Made by a program: the position numbers and the translations under genes. The notes under the pieces were generated by a model. That model did no database searches, had not been told where the DNA came from, and saw only the letters and a program-made list of their open reading frames with translations. Below, piece by piece: positions 9,680 through 19,072 of a DNA stretch of 64,000 nt. Origin of the DNA: Chloracidobacterium sp. GTDB taxonomy: Bacteria; Acidobacteriota; Blastocatellia; Pyrinomonadales; Pyrinomonadaceae. The DNA is taken from NCBI GenBank assembly GCA_016716305.1, contig JADJWP010000001.1, forward strand, positions 372,001-436,000, in the 5' to 3' direction. Within the stretch, counting starts at the first letter, position 1. The number at the start of each line of letters is the position of its first letter.

Positions 9680-10420
9680 CTACTTTGCCTTCCCCTGGTT
9701 TGCCACGGCCTCCTGTGCAGCTTTGATGGCCTCAGCGTCGCCCAGGTAATAGCTGTTGAGCCGCTTTAGATCATCGTCGAGTTCATAGACGAGCGGCACA
9801 CCGGTCGGGATATTCAGCTTGACGATCTCGTCATCCGAAATTCCATCGAGGTGCTTGACCAGGGCACGCAGGCTGTTGCCGTGCGCCGCGACGATCAGGC
9901 GTTTACCCGCTTTGACTTTAGGCCCGATCTCGCTTTCCCAGTAAGGTACGACGCGGGCGACTGTGTCCTTGAGGCACTCGGTCTTTGGAAAATTCACGAT
10001 ATCGGCATAGCGCGGATCGTTGCCAAGATACCGTTCGTCCGATTCGTCCAATTCCGGCGGCGGAATGTCATAACTCCGACGCCAGACCAACACCTGCTCG
10101 TCACCGTATTTCGCGGCCGTTTCGGCCTTGTCGAGCCCCTGCAGACCGCCGTAATGCCGTTCGTTGAGCAGCCACGATTTGGTCTCCGGGATCCACATCT
10201 GGTCCATTTCGCTCAGCACAAGCCAAAGCGTCCGGATCGCCCGTTTCAGCACCGAAGTGTACGCCTCGTCAAACGCAAAACCTTCGGCCTTCAGCAATTC
10301 GCCCGCAGCCTTTGCCTCCGCAATTCCCTTTTCGGAAAGATCGACATCCTTCCAACCCGTGAACCTGTTCTCTTTGTTCCACTGGCTCTCGCCGTGGCGT
10401 ATCAGTACTATTTTGTGCAT
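9680..10420 (-). CDS. gpmA: 2,3-bisphosphoglycerate-dependent phosphoglycerate mutase
   Basis: Interconverts 3- and 2-phosphoglycerate in glycolysis. The 246-residue protein carries the phosphohistidine motif LIRHGESQWN at the N terminus, RHYGGLQGLDK, and the second catalytic histidine in AAHGNSLRALVKHLDG. The length matches the cofactor-dependent family. The frame is open upstream to 10483, but the ATG at 10420 begins the conserved N terminus and avoids overlap with folC. folC ends 31 bp upstream on the same strand, so the two probably form an operon, closed by the hairpin at 9618-9661. Confidence 0.95.
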   Translation of the reverse strand: MHKIVLIRHGESQWNKENRFTGWKDVDLSEKGIAEAKAAGELLKAEGFAFDEAYTSVLKRAIRTLWLVLSEMDQMWIPETKSWLLNERHYGGLQGLDKAETAAKYGDEQVLVWRRSYDIPPPELDESDERYLGNDPRYADIVNFPKTECLKDTVARVVPYWESEIGPKVKAGKRLIVAAHGNSLRALVKHLDGISDDEIVKLNIPTGVPLVYELDDDLKRLNSYYLGDAEAIKAAQEAVANQGKAK

Positions 10421-10451
10421 AACTGGAACGCCGGCGTTTTGCAGGCGATGT

Positions 10452-11720
10452 TCAATTATTGAACAACTTCTTAACTTCACCAACCAGGTAAAGAGATCCG
10501 GTGACTAAAATCATGCCTCCCGGAGGTGTAACTTCTCGAGCTTTTTCGAGAGCATCGGCCACGTTTTCGGTTTTAACTACTTTGGATCTATCAATACTCG
10601 CCGGCGCCTGAGCCAAAAGTCCATCAGGTGACAAGGCTCTTATATTTGCCGGCCGCGTCAATATCACTCGCTCGGCCCGCGGCCATAAAATTTTGGCGAT
10701 CTTGCTTATGTCCTTCTCTTTCATCGCGCCAAAGATCATTGTGATCGGCTTGTCTACAAACTCATCGAGGTAAGCAGCAAGGGCCTCGGCTCCGGCAACG
10801 TTGTGCGCACCGTCGAGCAAGAAATTGTCCTGGTATTCAAGCCGTCCGGGATGGATCGCAGATCTCAGGCCCGCGCTAATATCCTGGTCTCTTATCGAAA
10901 AATGCGTTCGCAACGCATCTGCCACAAGTATCGCAACTTCGGCATTCTCGACCTGGTGAGCACCGCGAAGGCTCAGGCTCCCGACAAGAGATCGCAGCGG
11001 CATCCCGAGTGCGCTTTCGTCGAAAACCACGGCTGTCTCACGAACAAAAACGCCTCTACGGTGAGCCTCTCCGATCACGTCACGGAGGACATTCATTACT
11101 GGCGGAGATTGCCGGCCGATCAATACGGCTTCCGTCTGTTCACGGATTATTGCCGCCTTTTCCGCTGCGATCTCTTCGATCGTGTCGCCGAGGTATTCCT
11201 GATGGTCCAGGCCGATCCGAGTTATCGCGGCTATCTCTGCGTTGGCGGCAGTCGTTGCGTCTAGCCGACCTCCGAGGCCGGTTTCGAGAATTGCGAGTTC
11301 GACCTTCGCTTCGGCAAAAGCCGTCAGAGCGATCGCCGTTACCTGTTCAAAGAAAGTGGGCGTGTAGGTCAGCTTGCCCTCGGCAAGAAGCCTTTCGGAG
11401 GTCTCGCGGACCAACGCAGCAAGCCTGGCAAAATCGCTCTCGCTGATATCGTCACCGTCTATCTTTATGCGTTCGGTGATCGAAACAAGGTGCGGCGAAG
11501 TATAGAGCCCACGCCGAATGCCAGCCTCGCCGCAGATCGAATCCAGAAACGCGCACACCGAGCCTTTTCCGTTGGTCCCCGCAACTTGAACCTTGAGATA
11601 ATTCTCATGCGGTTCCCCAAGAGCAGTTAGAAGCGTCCGTATATTCTCCAACCCGAGCTTCATCGCCTCGACCTCGTTGCCGAGCGATAAAAGATAACCG
11701 TTTGCTTCGTCAAAATTCAT
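10452..11720 (-). CDS. folC: Folylpolyglutamate synthase / dihydrofolate synthase
   Basis: Adds glutamate to dihydropteroate and folates using ATP. The 422-residue protein has the Mur-ligase-type P-loop VAGTNGKGSVCAF (about 46-58), the folate-binding LETGLGGRLDAT (about 145) and the C-terminal domain motif LDGAHNVAGAEAL (about 303). Full length, ATG start at 11720. It is divergent from the oxidoreductase gene, with 66 bp between starts. Whether it does one or both reactions cannot be decided from sequence, though most bacterial enzymes do both. Confidence 0.94.
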   Translation of the reverse strand: MNFDEANGYLLSLGNEVEAMKLGLENIRTLLTALGEPHENYLKVQVAGTNGKGSVCAFLDSICGEAGIRRGLYTSPHLVSITERIKIDGDDISESDFARLAALVRETSERLLAEGKLTYTPTFFEQVTAIALTAFAEAKVELAILETGLGGRLDATTAANAEIAAITRIGLDHQEYLGDTIEEIAAEKAAIIREQTEAVLIGRQSPPVMNVLRDVIGEAHRRGVFVRETAVVFDESALGMPLRSLVGSLSLRGAHQVENAEVAILVADALRTHFSIRDQDISAGLRSAIHPGRLEYQDNFLLDGAHNVAGAEALAAYLDEFVDKPITMIFGAMKEKDISKIAKILWPRAERVILTRPANIRALSPDGLLAQAPASIDRSKVVKTENVADALEKAREVTPPGGMILVTGSLYLVGEVKKLFNN

Positions 11721-11786
11721 CGGGATCCGCAGGTTTCACTTAGGGTTCAAAACACTTTCCTATAAAATAGACCGAAAAATCGAAAT

Positions 11787-12947
11787 ATGACGACCAAAAC
11801 AGATCGCAGAGAATTTCTAGTGACAACGGCCGGATTAGCGGCCGTACCCGCGTTGCTGTCTGCCCCGAACGCGAAGGCCCAAAACGGCCCGAAGGCAGGT
11901 TGGGCGATCGTCGGCCTTGGCAACTATGCGCAGTATGCGATGCAGCGTTTCGCTCCGTCAAACACGTCCCGGATCGCGGCTCTTGTTAGCAGCGACCGGG
12001 CCAAGGCCGAACAATTCGCTATCCGGTACAGCGTAAGGTCCGACAGCATTTACAATTACGAGAATTTCGACTCCATCAAAGATAACAAAGATGTTTCGGT
12101 CGTTTACATCATAACCCCAAACGGCACTCATGCCGACTTAGCTATTCGGGCGATGGAAGCGGGCAAACACGTGATCGTCGAGAAGACGATGGCCGCGACA
12201 ACTGTCGACGCTATCAGAATGATCAATGCGGCAAAGCGGCTGAACAAAAAGCTGATGGTCGCCTACAGGGCGAGGTTCGAACCGTTCAATCAGAACGTGA
12301 TCCGCATGGCCCGTGAAGAGGAATTCGGAAAGATCACTTCGATCGTCGCACACAAAGGCTTTGCGATCGGCAATGCTCTCGGCAAGAACAACTGGCGCCT
12401 CGACCGAAAGCTGATCGGCGGCGGATCGCTAGTTGACATCGGTGTTTACAGCGTTCAGGCGTGCCGTTATATCGCCGGTGCGGAACCGGTCGAAGTGACG
12501 GCCAGCATCAGTAATACATCCGGCGATCCGCGATTTAAGGACGTGGAAGAAAGCATTGCATTCACGCTGAAGTTTCCGAACGGATGTCTTGCGACCGGAT
12601 CCGCAAGTTGGAATTATTCACTGCAGAATTATTTCCGTGCCGTCGGCACAAAGGGATGGGTGGAACTTGATCCGGCGACGAGCAATGCAAATCTGCGGAT
12701 GTTCGCCTCGAAAGATGTCGTTCGATCGGGTCCGGCGCCACAGCCGAGCCGCGTCGTCGAAGAACGTTTTTTCCCGAGCGTCGATCAATTGCCCGTGATG
12801 TTCGATCACTTCTCCGATTGCGTCCTTAACGATAAACAGCCGATGCTGGCGATGGAAGAAGGCCTCCGTGACCTCGAGGTCATCGAGGCGATCTACGAGA
12901 GCGCCCGGACGGGCAAAGCCGTTACGCCGAAATATGCCGCGATCTAG
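11787..12947 (+). CDS. Tat-exported Gfo/Idh/MocA-family oxidoreductase
   Basis: NAD(P)-dependent sugar or polyol oxidoreductase of 386 residues. The N terminus is a twin-arginine signal (DRREFLVTTAGLAAVPALL), so the folded, cofactor-loaded enzyme is probably sent to the periplasm. The Rossmann domain begins at GWAIVGLGNYA (about 38); the family lysine is in VEKTMA (about 132), and the C-terminal domain carries GGGSLVDIGVYSVQ. It resembles periplasmic glucose-fructose oxidoreductase in layout. The substrate is unknown. Its TAG stop overlaps the DinB stop on the other strand in a shared CTAG. Confidence 0.88.
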   Translation: MTTKTDRREFLVTTAGLAAVPALLSAPNAKAQNGPKAGWAIVGLGNYAQYAMQRFAPSNTSRIAALVSSDRAKAEQFAIRYSVRSDSIYNYENFDSIKDNKDVSVVYIITPNGTHADLAIRAMEAGKHVIVEKTMAATTVDAIRMINAAKRLNKKLMVAYRARFEPFNQNVIRMAREEEFGKITSIVAHKGFAIGNALGKNNWRLDRKLIGGGSLVDIGVYSVQACRYIAGAEPVEVTASISNTSGDPRFKDVEESIAFTLKFPNGCLATGSASWNYSLQNYFRAVGTKGWVELDPATSNANLRMFASKDVVRSGPAPQPSRVVEERFFPSVDQLPVMFDHFSDCVLNDKQPMLAMEEGLRDLEVIEAIYESARTGKAVTPKYAAI

Positions 12948-13390
12948 CTGCCGAGCAGCCGTCGATGATAGTTGATCTGGCCAAGGTGGTAGTTGAGGTG
13001 TGTGGCGAGATGGACGAGGAAGAATTCCGTCGTCATTGGATGGCCGAAGACCTCGATCGGATAAGTTCTTGTAAGATCGTCAGCCGTAAGTTTCTCCAGC
13101 GTAGCGAGCACATCGGCTACCGCTTGATCGACGCCGGCAAGTAGATCGGCCCGCGAAACTCTTACATCTGAGAATTCTCTATCGCGGTCACGAACGTATC
13201 CGGTATCGCCGAGCACTGCACCAAAGAAATGCCGGAGATTGCCAACAAGATGCAGAGTCAGATTTCCCGCCGAATTTGCTATCTTGCCGTCTACCCGCCA
13301 GAGATCGGCCTCGTTCAAATACAACTCGATCTCGGCCTTGAGCTTCGCAAGGTCGCGCCTGTATATGTCGATAAGTATCTGATTCAGCAT
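12944..13390 (-). CDS. DinB-family four-helix protein
   Basis: A 148-residue protein of the DinB/DUF1572 type, a four-helix bundle that usually binds a divalent metal with three histidines. Candidate ligands are the His in LHLVGNLRHFFG (about 48-56) and the pair in FLVHLATHLNYHLGQINYH near the C terminus. Family members include thiol transferases and stress proteins; the function here is unknown. The gene begins 6 bp after the accD stop, so it is probably cotranscribed with accD. Confidence 0.82.
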   Translation of the reverse strand: MLNQILIDIYRRDLAKLKAEIELYLNEADLWRVDGKIANSAGNLTLHLVGNLRHFFGAVLGDTGYVRDRDREFSDVRVSRADLLAGVDQAVADVLATLEKLTADDLTRTYPIEVFGHPMTTEFFLVHLATHLNYHLGQINYHRRLLGS

Positions 13391-13396
13391 ATGCGC

Positions 13397-14269
13397 TCAA
13401 GCTTTGGCAGCAGCTGCGGGGTTCATCATGAACTCAAGCACCCTGACAATGGTGTCTTTCATCTCGCGTCGGTCGACGACGATGTCCACCATCCCGTGTT
13501 CGAGCAGGAATTCGCTGCGTTGAAATCCTTTGGGCAGTTTCTGGCGGATGGTCTGTTCGATCACGCGTGGGCCGGCGAAGCCGATCAGGGCCTTTGGCTC
13601 CGCGATTATCACATCGCCAAGCATCGCAAAGCTCGCGGTGACGCCGCCCGTGGTCGGGTCGGTGAGAACCGAAATGAAAGGTAACCTCGCTTCGTGGAGC
13701 AACGAAAGGGCGGCCGAGATCTTGCCCATCTGCATCAACGAAAGCGTTCCTTCCTGCATCCGGGCGCCGCCCGACGCTGCAAAGATAACCACTGCCCCGC
13801 GATTCTCCAATGCACGTTCGATCTGACGGGTGATCTTTTCGCCGACAGCCGAGCCCATCGATCCGCCGATGAACGACATATCCATCGCACCTGCGTAAAC
13901 AAGATGTCCGCCGACCTTACCGGCACCCGAGACTATCGCTTCCGGCAGCCCGGAGCTCTCCTTTGCTGCCTCGATACGTTGAATGTAAGGTTTTGTATCG
14001 ACAAACCCGAGCGGATCGCCTGAGGTGACCTCCTGGTCGAGGAGTTCGAATTTTCCGTCGTCAAACAGCGCGGCGAGACGGTTCATCGCCGGGTACCTGA
14101 AGTGATAATCGCAATGTGTGCAAACCTGATGAGATTCGATCAGCTCGCGCTTATAGAGCGGATTTTCGCATTCCGGGCACTTCACGAAGATCCCTTCGGT
14201 CCTGACGTTGCGCTCTCCGCCATCGGGCTGATTGTCTATCTTGGGTTTGTCTCTTCGAAGCCATGACAT
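13397..14269 (-). CDS. accD: Acetyl-CoA carboxylase carboxyltransferase subunit beta
   Basis: Transfers the carboxyl group from biotin to acetyl-CoA, making malonyl-CoA for fatty acid synthesis. The 290-residue protein has the N-terminal four-cysteine zinc ribbon (CPEC about 30, CTHC about 52) and the crotonase-fold core with SGGARMQEGTLSLMQM and DPTTGGVTASFAMLGD. The frame opens at 14326, but the ATG at 14269 (MSWLRR) matches the family start. The alpha subunit is not in this window. DinB follows directly. Confidence 0.96.
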   Translation of the reverse strand: MSWLRRDKPKIDNQPDGGERNVRTEGIFVKCPECENPLYKRELIESHQVCTHCDYHFRYPAMNRLAALFDDGKFELLDQEVTSGDPLGFVDTKPYIQRIEAAKESSGLPEAIVSGAGKVGGHLVYAGAMDMSFIGGSMGSAVGEKITRQIERALENRGAVVIFAASGGARMQEGTLSLMQMGKISAALSLLHEARLPFISVLTDPTTGGVTASFAMLGDVIIAEPKALIGFAGPRVIEQTIRQKLPKGFQRSEFLLEHGMVDIVVDRREMKDTIVRVLEFMMNPAAAAKA

Positions 14270-14383
14270 AATTCGGTGGCCGAACGCTGGCAGCACAAGA
14301 AAAAAGATCGATCGATCGCGCGGCAAGTCAGCTGTTACGGTTAACCTAGACTAGCATAAGCGGCGGCGGCTTGTCGCAGGCGG

Positions 14384-15148
14384 CTATTTGAGAATCCCGG
14401 TCATTTGTTCGTGAATAAGGCCGTTGCTCGCGACGATCGGCGGCGTGTAGATACTGAATTTCGCACCGTCATAATAGCTGACCACTCCGCCGGCTTCTTC
14501 GATAAGGAGCTTACCCGCCGCTACGTCCCAAGGATTGAGCCCTTCTTCCCAGAAGCCGTCGAAACGGCCGCATGCGACATATGCCATGTCGATCGCCGCC
14601 GAACCGTCGCGCCGAACGCCCCGCGACGCAAGCAGGAATTCCGTCAAATGCCGGGCAAATTTCTCACGGACCTTGAAGTCGTATGGAAAACCTGTGACGA
14701 GAAGCGCGTTGCCAAGTTCCGCCGTGGCCGAAACGCGTATCGGCTTGCCATTGAGCGTTGCACCGCGGCCTTTTTCGGCCGCAAAAAGCTCGTCTCGCGT
14801 CGGGTCATATGTAACACCCGAAACGATCTCGCCATTGTGTTCCAGCGCGATCGTCACGCAAAAGCACGGGTAGCCATGTGCGTAATTGGTCGTGCCGTCG
14901 AGCGGGTCGATGATCCATTTGAATTCCGAATTACCTCCGATCACGATCGCCTCGCCCGATTCTTCGGCAAGAATGGCGTGACGCGGAAAATGCGATCGTA
15001 TCCGCTCGATGATCAACGCCTCCGAAGCAAGATCGGCCTCGGTGACCAGATTGATGTCGCCTTTTTTTGTGATCGTTTCGATCCGGCCAAATTTCTCAAG
15101 TAAAACCCGCCCGGCATCGCGGGCGGTTTCGATAGCAAAATTGAGCAT
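14384..15148 (-). CDS. suhB: Inositol monophosphatase family protein (SuhB-like)
   Basis: Mg-dependent phosphatase of 254 residues. The metal-binding motifs are present: AEESGE (about 60-65), IDPLDGTTNYAHGYP (about 81-95) and the C-terminal WDVAAGKLLIEEAGG (about 203). The substrate could be inositol 1-phosphate or a related sugar or nucleotide phosphate; SuhB homologues can also bind the transcription machinery. The ATG is at 15148. It lies 79 bp after the M24 peptidase gene on the same strand. Confidence 0.9.
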   Translation of the reverse strand: MLNFAIETARDAGRVLLEKFGRIETITKKGDINLVTEADLASEALIIERIRSHFPRHAILAEESGEAIVIGGNSEFKWIIDPLDGTTNYAHGYPCFCVTIALEHNGEIVSGVTYDPTRDELFAAEKGRGATLNGKPIRVSATAELGNALLVTGFPYDFKVREKFARHLTEFLLASRGVRRDGSAAIDMAYVACGRFDGFWEEGLNPWDVAAGKLLIEEAGGVVSYYDGAKFSIYTPPIVASNGLIHEQMTGILK

Positions 15149-15227
15149 TTGTTTATTCGATCGCAGAACCTGCAGAGTCAGCCAAAACGAAATTCTCCCA
15201 CTGTTCCCCTGGTCCGCCGAAGAACCA

Positions 15228-16568
15228 TCACTTCAGAATAGCAACGATCTCGGTCTGATGCGGAGCAGTGATCAGAACGTCCTTTCCGTCGATGTAGACA
15301 TCGATCTCCGATCGTATGCCGAACCTACCGCTGAGGTAAATTCCGGGCTCGATCGAAAACGCCGTTCCGGCGATCAGCCGACGCGAATCGCGCGTCTCGA
15401 GATTATCGATGTTAGCGCCGTTCCCGTGCCCTTCCTCGCCGATCGAGTGGCCCGTTCGGTGCAGGAATTGATCGGCGTATCCTGCCTTCGCGATAACACC
15501 GCGTGCTACGTCGTCAGCCTCGGCCCCGGTGATCTGCCGCCCGTTCTTGAACGCCTCTCGGATTGCCTTCAACGCCGATTGCTGTGCATCGAATACGATA
15601 TTCCAGACCTTCGCATATTCCTCAGGAACGGTCTCGCCGACATAGCCGACCCACGTCAGATCTGCGGCCGGAGATCTCGGTTTTTTCACTTTTGTCACCG
15701 TATCTATCAGAACTAGATCTCCCCGATTTATCGGAGATCCTTTTCCCGCCCGCGGAAAATAATGCGGTGACGCCGCATTCGCGTTGACCGCCACAATCAT
15801 CGGCGACGGGTTCATTCCCTCTTCCTCGTACCGTTTCATCATGAACTGCTGCACGTCGTTCTCGGTCGTCGGGATGCCGGCATTTATGCGGCGTTTGATC
15901 TCAGCAAACGCTTCGATGATGATCTTCTGCATCTTGGTCGCCGCTTCGGTATGCATCTGAAGCTGTTCCGGCGTCCAGACCGCCTCGAACTGCTGCACCA
16001 GATCAGCGCTTGAGTCGATCGAGACACCCAGGGATCGAACCATCTCGATCGTTCCGGCATCGACCCGCGAGATATATGGAATGTCGTTGTTCGGCGAATA
16101 TTGCATCGCGAGACGAAACTTGCCTTTCGGCCGCTTTTGCGAATAGACCGCGGCCTCGACCTGTTTCTTGAGCAGCGACCATTCGCGATAGATCAGCTTC
16201 TTACCCGGCAATGCGTCAAGCTGGCCCGGCTCGATGGTATGAACGACCTTCACCGGCTCACCATCTGCCGGAACAAAATAGAACCACCGCCGCGATCCGC
16301 TAAGCCGTTCGGTCTTAAGGATACGCGGTATGAGAATGTCGCTTCCCCGAAAATCGTAAAAGAGCCAGCCGTCAAACCCTTGCTGTTTCAGCGCGGCCTG
16401 TATCTCGAGGACGCGCTTTTCTTGTTCGGTTTGAACCTGAAAAGGGACCACGTCGATGCCTTCGATCTCGATCATCGAAGGTGACGCTGGCGTTCTGTTC
16501 ACATGCTGACCATCGGCGGTGGCGAATAACAGGAATAATGCTGCAAAAATAACGAAAAGGTACTTCAT
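15228..16568 (-). CDS. Exported M24 metallopeptidase (Xaa-Pro aminopeptidase-like)
   Basis: A 446-residue peptidase with a cleavable signal (YLFVIFAALFLLFATADG), so it acts outside the cytoplasm. The N-terminal creatinase-like domain (about 45-190) is followed by the pita-bread fold. The five metal ligands can be assigned: Asp in LVLIDTVT, Asp in SPAADLTW, His in HRTGHSIGEEGHGNG, Glu in FSIEPGIY and Glu in RSEIDVY. It probably removes N-terminal residues next to proline from peptides. It follows a small secreted protein and an esterase on the same strand, and these may form one transcript. Confidence 0.9.
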   Translation of the reverse strand: MKYLFVIFAALFLLFATADGQHVNRTPASPSMIEIEGIDVVPFQVQTEQEKRVLEIQAALKQQGFDGWLFYDFRGSDILIPRILKTERLSGSRRWFYFVPADGEPVKVVHTIEPGQLDALPGKKLIYREWSLLKKQVEAAVYSQKRPKGKFRLAMQYSPNNDIPYISRVDAGTIEMVRSLGVSIDSSADLVQQFEAVWTPEQLQMHTEAATKMQKIIIEAFAEIKRRINAGIPTTENDVQQFMMKRYEEEGMNPSPMIVAVNANAASPHYFPRAGKGSPINRGDLVLIDTVTKVKKPRSPAADLTWVGYVGETVPEEYAKVWNIVFDAQQSALKAIREAFKNGRQITGAEADDVARGVIAKAGYADQFLHRTGHSIGEEGHGNGANIDNLETRDSRRLIAGTAFSIEPGIYLSGRFGIRSEIDVYIDGKDVLITAPHQTEIVAILK

Positions 16569-16598
16569 ATTCTGATGCCTGACGAATGCTCAACGTCG

Positions 16599-17045
16599 TT
16601 ATCGAAAATAGATGTCAACGTAATCCGTCACAGGGTCGCAAGGATTACCCATTTGCATCAGCCGCCAATATTTCCGCGTGCCGGTTATCTTGAACGTGAA
16701 TTCGCCTTCGCGCATACACGGTTCGCCGCCGTTTATGTGACTCACCTGTGTGACGATCGTACCGCTGAATGTGAATTCCTTCGTGTCTATCCGCGAAATG
16801 GTTCCGTCGATCGTGACAAAGTCGGTATTCCCGCGGCCGCGCTGCTCGCCTTTCAAGGCATAAACGCCTTTCTTGTTCGTAACGGTCGCGGTTCCGAAGT
16901 AGTCCCAGCTGATCCATTGGAGGGACAGCATATGCTTGCCAAGCAGACGCTTCGCCGCAGCGGCGTCGGCGACCGCGGTCCTTGTCTGAGGGAAGACAGC
17001 CAATGGGAGGATCAGCAAAATGGTTACGAGCAATATCTTCTTCAT
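16599..17045 (-). CDS. Small secreted protein of unknown function
   Basis: A 148-residue protein with a clear signal peptide (KKILLVTILLILPLAVFPQ). The mature part is predicted mostly beta and has two cysteines (near GGEPCMREG and GNPCDPVTD) that could form a disulfide. I do not recognise the family; the size and strand pattern suggest a small beta barrel or sandwich. It sits 11 bp after the esterase stop and 30 bp before the M24 peptidase start, so it is likely part of that exported-enzyme operon. Confidence 0.65.
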   Translation of the reverse strand: MKKILLVTILLILPLAVFPQTRTAVADAAAAKRLLGKHMLSLQWISWDYFGTATVTNKKGVYALKGEQRGRGNTDFVTIDGTISRIDTKEFTFSGTIVTQVSHINGGEPCMREGEFTFKITGTRKYWRLMQMGNPCDPVTDYVDIYFR

Positions 17046-17056
17046 AATGTCACCCT

Positions 17057-17935
17057 TTACCGGAGCATCCGGCCCGCCACCTGGAGGAATTCCTTCACCT
17101 GTTTATCCCAGTAAGGCCAGTTGTGAGCACCCGGCAGCTGCCGATATTCATGCGGTATCCTCTTTTCGGTCAACAACGTAACGAAATCGCGGTTATTTTG
17201 AACCAGAAAATCCTCGGTGCCGCAATCGAGATAGATGAACGGCAGGGTTTTGATCTTTTCAGGCGTCGCCCGCCGGACGATGTCGAAAATGTCATTTGCT
17301 TTTCGCAGTTCGCCATCGATCGGGCCCATGATCTCATCGATCGACCTGCCGATAGCTCCGGCACGCGATCTTTCCGTGAACTCCGCTGCACTGAGCGCTC
17401 CGCTGAAGCTGCCGACGAGGACGAACATTTCTGGGTATTTAAGTCCGAACTTGATCGCACCGTAACCGCCCATGGACAGGCCGGCTATCGCACGATGTTC
17501 GCGTCGCTTATCGGTGCGAAACTTCTTGTCGATCTCCGGGATCAGTTCCTTGATGATATAGCTCTCGTATTTGTCGTTTTCCTTAGAAAGGCTGTCAGTA
17601 TACCAACCGTTTCCGCCCTCCGGGGTGACGATTATTGCGTCGTGCCCGGCGGCGTATTTTGCGAGCGCCGTTCGCGAGAGCCAGTTGTCGAACCGGCCGG
17701 TCAGTCCGTGCAGAAGATAGATGACCGGGTAAATGCGTCCGCTTTCTTCCTTCAGGTTGTATTTTTCGGGAACGACGACCAGATACGGCATCTTCCGTCC
17801 CATCAGGCGGCTGTCGAGCTCGAGCGGCGTTCCGGCCACGCGGGGATCGATGGTCTGCACGGTCGCGTTTTGCTGCGAATATCCGCCGAGCGCGAGCAGG
17901 AACAGCAACAGAAAGAGGAAACTCGTCCGTTTCAT
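17057..17935 (-). CDS. Exported alpha/beta-hydrolase esterase (FrmB/antigen 85-like)
   Basis: A 292-residue secreted esterase. A signal peptide (SFLFLLLFLLALGGYS) precedes an alpha/beta-hydrolase fold of the 'putative esterase' family: oxyanion-region LLHGLTGRFDNWL, nucleophile elbow GLSMGGYGAIKFG, acid in YLDCGTEDFL and catalytic His in GAHNWPYWDKQ. Relatives include feruloyl and acetylxylan esterases and S-formylglutathione hydrolases; export favours an ester of a polymer or xenobiotic. It leads a run with the small secreted protein and the M24 peptidase. Confidence 0.87.
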   Translation of the reverse strand: MKRTSFLFLLLFLLALGGYSQQNATVQTIDPRVAGTPLELDSRLMGRKMPYLVVVPEKYNLKEESGRIYPVIYLLHGLTGRFDNWLSRTALAKYAAGHDAIIVTPEGGNGWYTDSLSKENDKYESYIIKELIPEIDKKFRTDKRREHRAIAGLSMGGYGAIKFGLKYPEMFVLVGSFSGALSAAEFTERSRAGAIGRSIDEIMGPIDGELRKANDIFDIVRRATPEKIKTLPFIYLDCGTEDFLVQNNRDFVTLLTEKRIPHEYRQLPGAHNWPYWDKQVKEFLQVAGRMLR

Positions 17936-17991
17936 ATAGGTTAGTTTAAGTTAGAGTAACAAAATTCTTATCGGCCGTTTTCCGCGCCATA

Positions 17992-18927
17992 TCAACTCTC
18001 GGTCTTGTGCACCGATCGCATTCGCTGACGAGCTTTTTTCGAGCGTCGAATGGTTCCTTTTCTCGTAAGGCTCGAACCGGCCCAATCAGATACCTGCTTG
18101 AAGGGATGCCATTCAAAGCTCTCGAGCGGCAGCACCTCGCTCGAAGCATCGCGGAGCTTGAGCGTACTGAATGCGACGAAAAAGATCAGAAAATTGAATA
18201 CTGCGCCGACAGTTACCACCAGCCATCCCGGAGCCAGGCCGACCTGAGCCCGGTCGAACAGCAATTCCCAGAATCGCTCGCGATCAACCGGCGAGGTGGT
18301 CGGGATCGGCGACGGGTGAATATATATCTTCAGCGACCATGAAAGAGCGAGTAGGATAAAGATCCAAAGATAGTTTGCACGCAGCCGCCGGCCGATGGCC
18401 TCCCACTCGCTGATCGTGAAATGCGGCGAGATAAGATCGGCGGAAATGTGATCTGCCCATTCCTTATCCGGCGGGATCGTCCGATGCGAGAGCATCGGTG
18501 CAAAATAACCGGTCTCGAGTATCCTTACTCGATTTGCCCAGACCTCGTAATACCGGTAACGCCTTGCTTCCATGAACAGAAATATGGAAACAAGAATAGT
18601 ATTGATCGGTATCGCGAAATGCGGGTTATCCGGCGAACTGAATACGAACGAGAGCGTTGCGCCGGCCGTGATAACTGCCCAGTTCGTGGTCGCGTCGAGC
18701 CGATTGCGCCAAATATTCGAACGCTGTATCTCGCCCCGGTAAAAGTGCACCATCGCCGTGTTGAACTCGGCCGGAGCCAATTTCTGCGGTATCGTCAGCG
18801 GCGTCGTCCTGGGTTTTTGGTTGCGCTTGCGAACCTCTTCGGCAAAGGCCTTGAAGGAGTCGGGGACTGAGGTTATATGGATGTCTTCGTCGGCTGTTTG
18901 GGAACCAAGCCGAACATCGTCTTTCAT
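17992..18927 (-). CDS. DUF2270 membrane protein
   Basis: A 311-residue protein that matches DUF2270 through the segment FNTAMVHFYRGEIQRSN, the paired helices around WAVITAGATLSFVF and PINTILVSIFLFMEARRYRYY, and NRVRILETGYFAPM. There are about four transmembrane helices with a cytoplasmic N terminus. No function is known for this family. The C-terminal tail is strongly basic (KGTIRRSKKARQRMRS). It is divergent from tadA. Confidence 0.8.
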   Translation of the reverse strand: MKDDVRLGSQTADEDIHITSVPDSFKAFAEEVRKRNQKPRTTPLTIPQKLAPAEFNTAMVHFYRGEIQRSNIWRNRLDATTNWAVITAGATLSFVFSSPDNPHFAIPINTILVSIFLFMEARRYRYYEVWANRVRILETGYFAPMLSHRTIPPDKEWADHISADLISPHFTISEWEAIGRRLRANYLWIFILLALSWSLKIYIHPSPIPTTSPVDRERFWELLFDRAQVGLAPGWLVVTVGAVFNFLIFFVAFSTLKLRDASSEVLPLESFEWHPFKQVSDWAGSSLTRKGTIRRSKKARQRMRSVHKTES

Positions 18928-19072
18928 ATAGCGTAGGCTGACCGGGTAAACATCGAGGTGGCTTCATAAAGCCCAAATCACAGAATATTCCTTTCGCGTT
19001 GCCGATGCAAGAAATTCGGCCGCCGCCCAGCCTGGTTTCGCTATCCGGGCCGCGTTGTTTAGAATCCTTCTG